Positions 63,308 to 64,000 of a stretch of 64,000 nucleotides of DNA are shown here, one piece after another. Made by a program: the position numbers and the translations under genes. The DNA is from Anadara kagoshimensis (taxonomy: Eukaryota > Mollusca > Bivalvia > Arcoida > Arcidae). Location of the stretch: NCBI GenBank assembly GCA_021292105.1, contig CM037874.1:21077534-21141533 (forward strand), in the 5' to 3' direction. Numbering within the stretch: position 1 is the stretch's first letter; each line of letters begins with the position of its first letter. Below the pieces are notes generated by a model. The model worked only from the letters and a program-made list of their open reading frames with translations, was not told where the DNA came from and did no database searches.

Positions 63308-63309
63308 CT

Positions 63310-64000
63310 GAAAAGTACAAAGGGAAGGTAACTCTTCTAGTCTTAAAATAAATGCAACATATATTTATTACCCGACAGTCTGACATCATATAATGTTACA
63401 CACATGTATTACTACTAAGTAGTTAAACATGAACAAGTAAATTCAGTGAATAAGGATCCCCCATCAGCAGGTTCTTTTTTTGTGATTTGCATTTAAGTTC
63501 AAATGGCAATAACTCCCAGGAAATAAGCAAACCATATGCGCCCCTCCTATCGATGTTGATGCTTTGCACTAAGTTACAAGAAATAGTGCTTCATAGTTTT
63601 GGAGAATTTGACAAGAATTCCGTCAAGAACAGAAGGAAGGACGGACGAGCAGAAACTCAAATTTCATACCCCCCTCTTTCTTTGAAAGGCAGACAACAAA
63701 AATTCATAGATATTTTTTAAAGAGATTTCCCAAAATAGGAGGATATATATTGTGCAAAATTTGAAATGTATAATTTTAATACAATGCGATTTGTAAGTAA
63801 CACAATGTATATAAACCTACATGTAAGGAATGAGTTGAGTAATGGTGTTTAACGTCCCAGTCAAGAATTTTTCGCTTATATCCAGACGTTGTAAATAATG
63901 AACAAACAGAGAGTCAAGTGGTTTCTAAGCCTAAATGGTGATGCAGGCCAAAAAGACAAGAGAGGACGGAGCCATACCAAATCCTCAAGAAGGACAGTTA
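63310..64000. other. Intron upstream of the first in-window MYO18 exon
   Basis: It holds a dispersed repeat at 63,430-63,660 (related to 27,965-28,130) ending in aaggacggacgagcag, and a reverse SINE-B tail at 63,826-63,890 (gtcccagtcaagaattttt). No exon is seen up to the window edge. Confidence 0.5.

Noticed and set aside
62162..62767. 201-residue protein of 48-residue repeats
   Set aside because: Open only because the unit is 144 bp. It has no start context, no splice links and no family match that I know.

Overview
The window is AT-rich, intron-rich animal nuclear DNA. It is most likely from a bivalve mollusc or a close relative. That rests on the single MYO18 gene structure, several tRNA-derived SINE families, and long elements with tandem cores that resemble the bivalve 'pearl' type. 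I cannot name the species from sequence alone.

One protein-coding gene dominates and lies on the minus strand: the 3' part of a class XVIII myosin. I traced 22 consecutive exons, from the converter domain at about 63.3 kb down to a stop codon at about 11.1 kb. Every exon has AG/GT borders and every phase matches. Together they encode about 887 residues: the end of the motor (converter), one degenerate IQ motif, the [14 protein letters not shown] neck-rod junction, a long coiled coil, and a short Ser/Asp-rich tail. The motor, and any N-terminal PDZ region, must lie beyond 64,000.

Layout: 1-10.4 kb holds no gene. It contains SINEs, small inverted-repeat elements and a 57-bp minisatellite that grew inside a SINE. 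10.4-28.4 kb holds the rod and tail exons with short introns. 28.4-53.1 kb is one intron of about 24.7 kb, filled with CT microsatellite arrays and three long elements built on a 145-bp tandem unit. It also carries one good and one weak candidate alternative first exon. 53.1-63.3 kb holds the rod start, neck and converter exons. 63.3-64 kb is intron.

Most of the rest is mobile DNA: TA-flanked MITEs with CAGT...ACTG ends, hAT-like and TTAA-flanked non-autonomous elements, and a relic of a BED-finger transposase. Several tandem repeats touch exon borders. One triplicates the splice donor of a rod exon.
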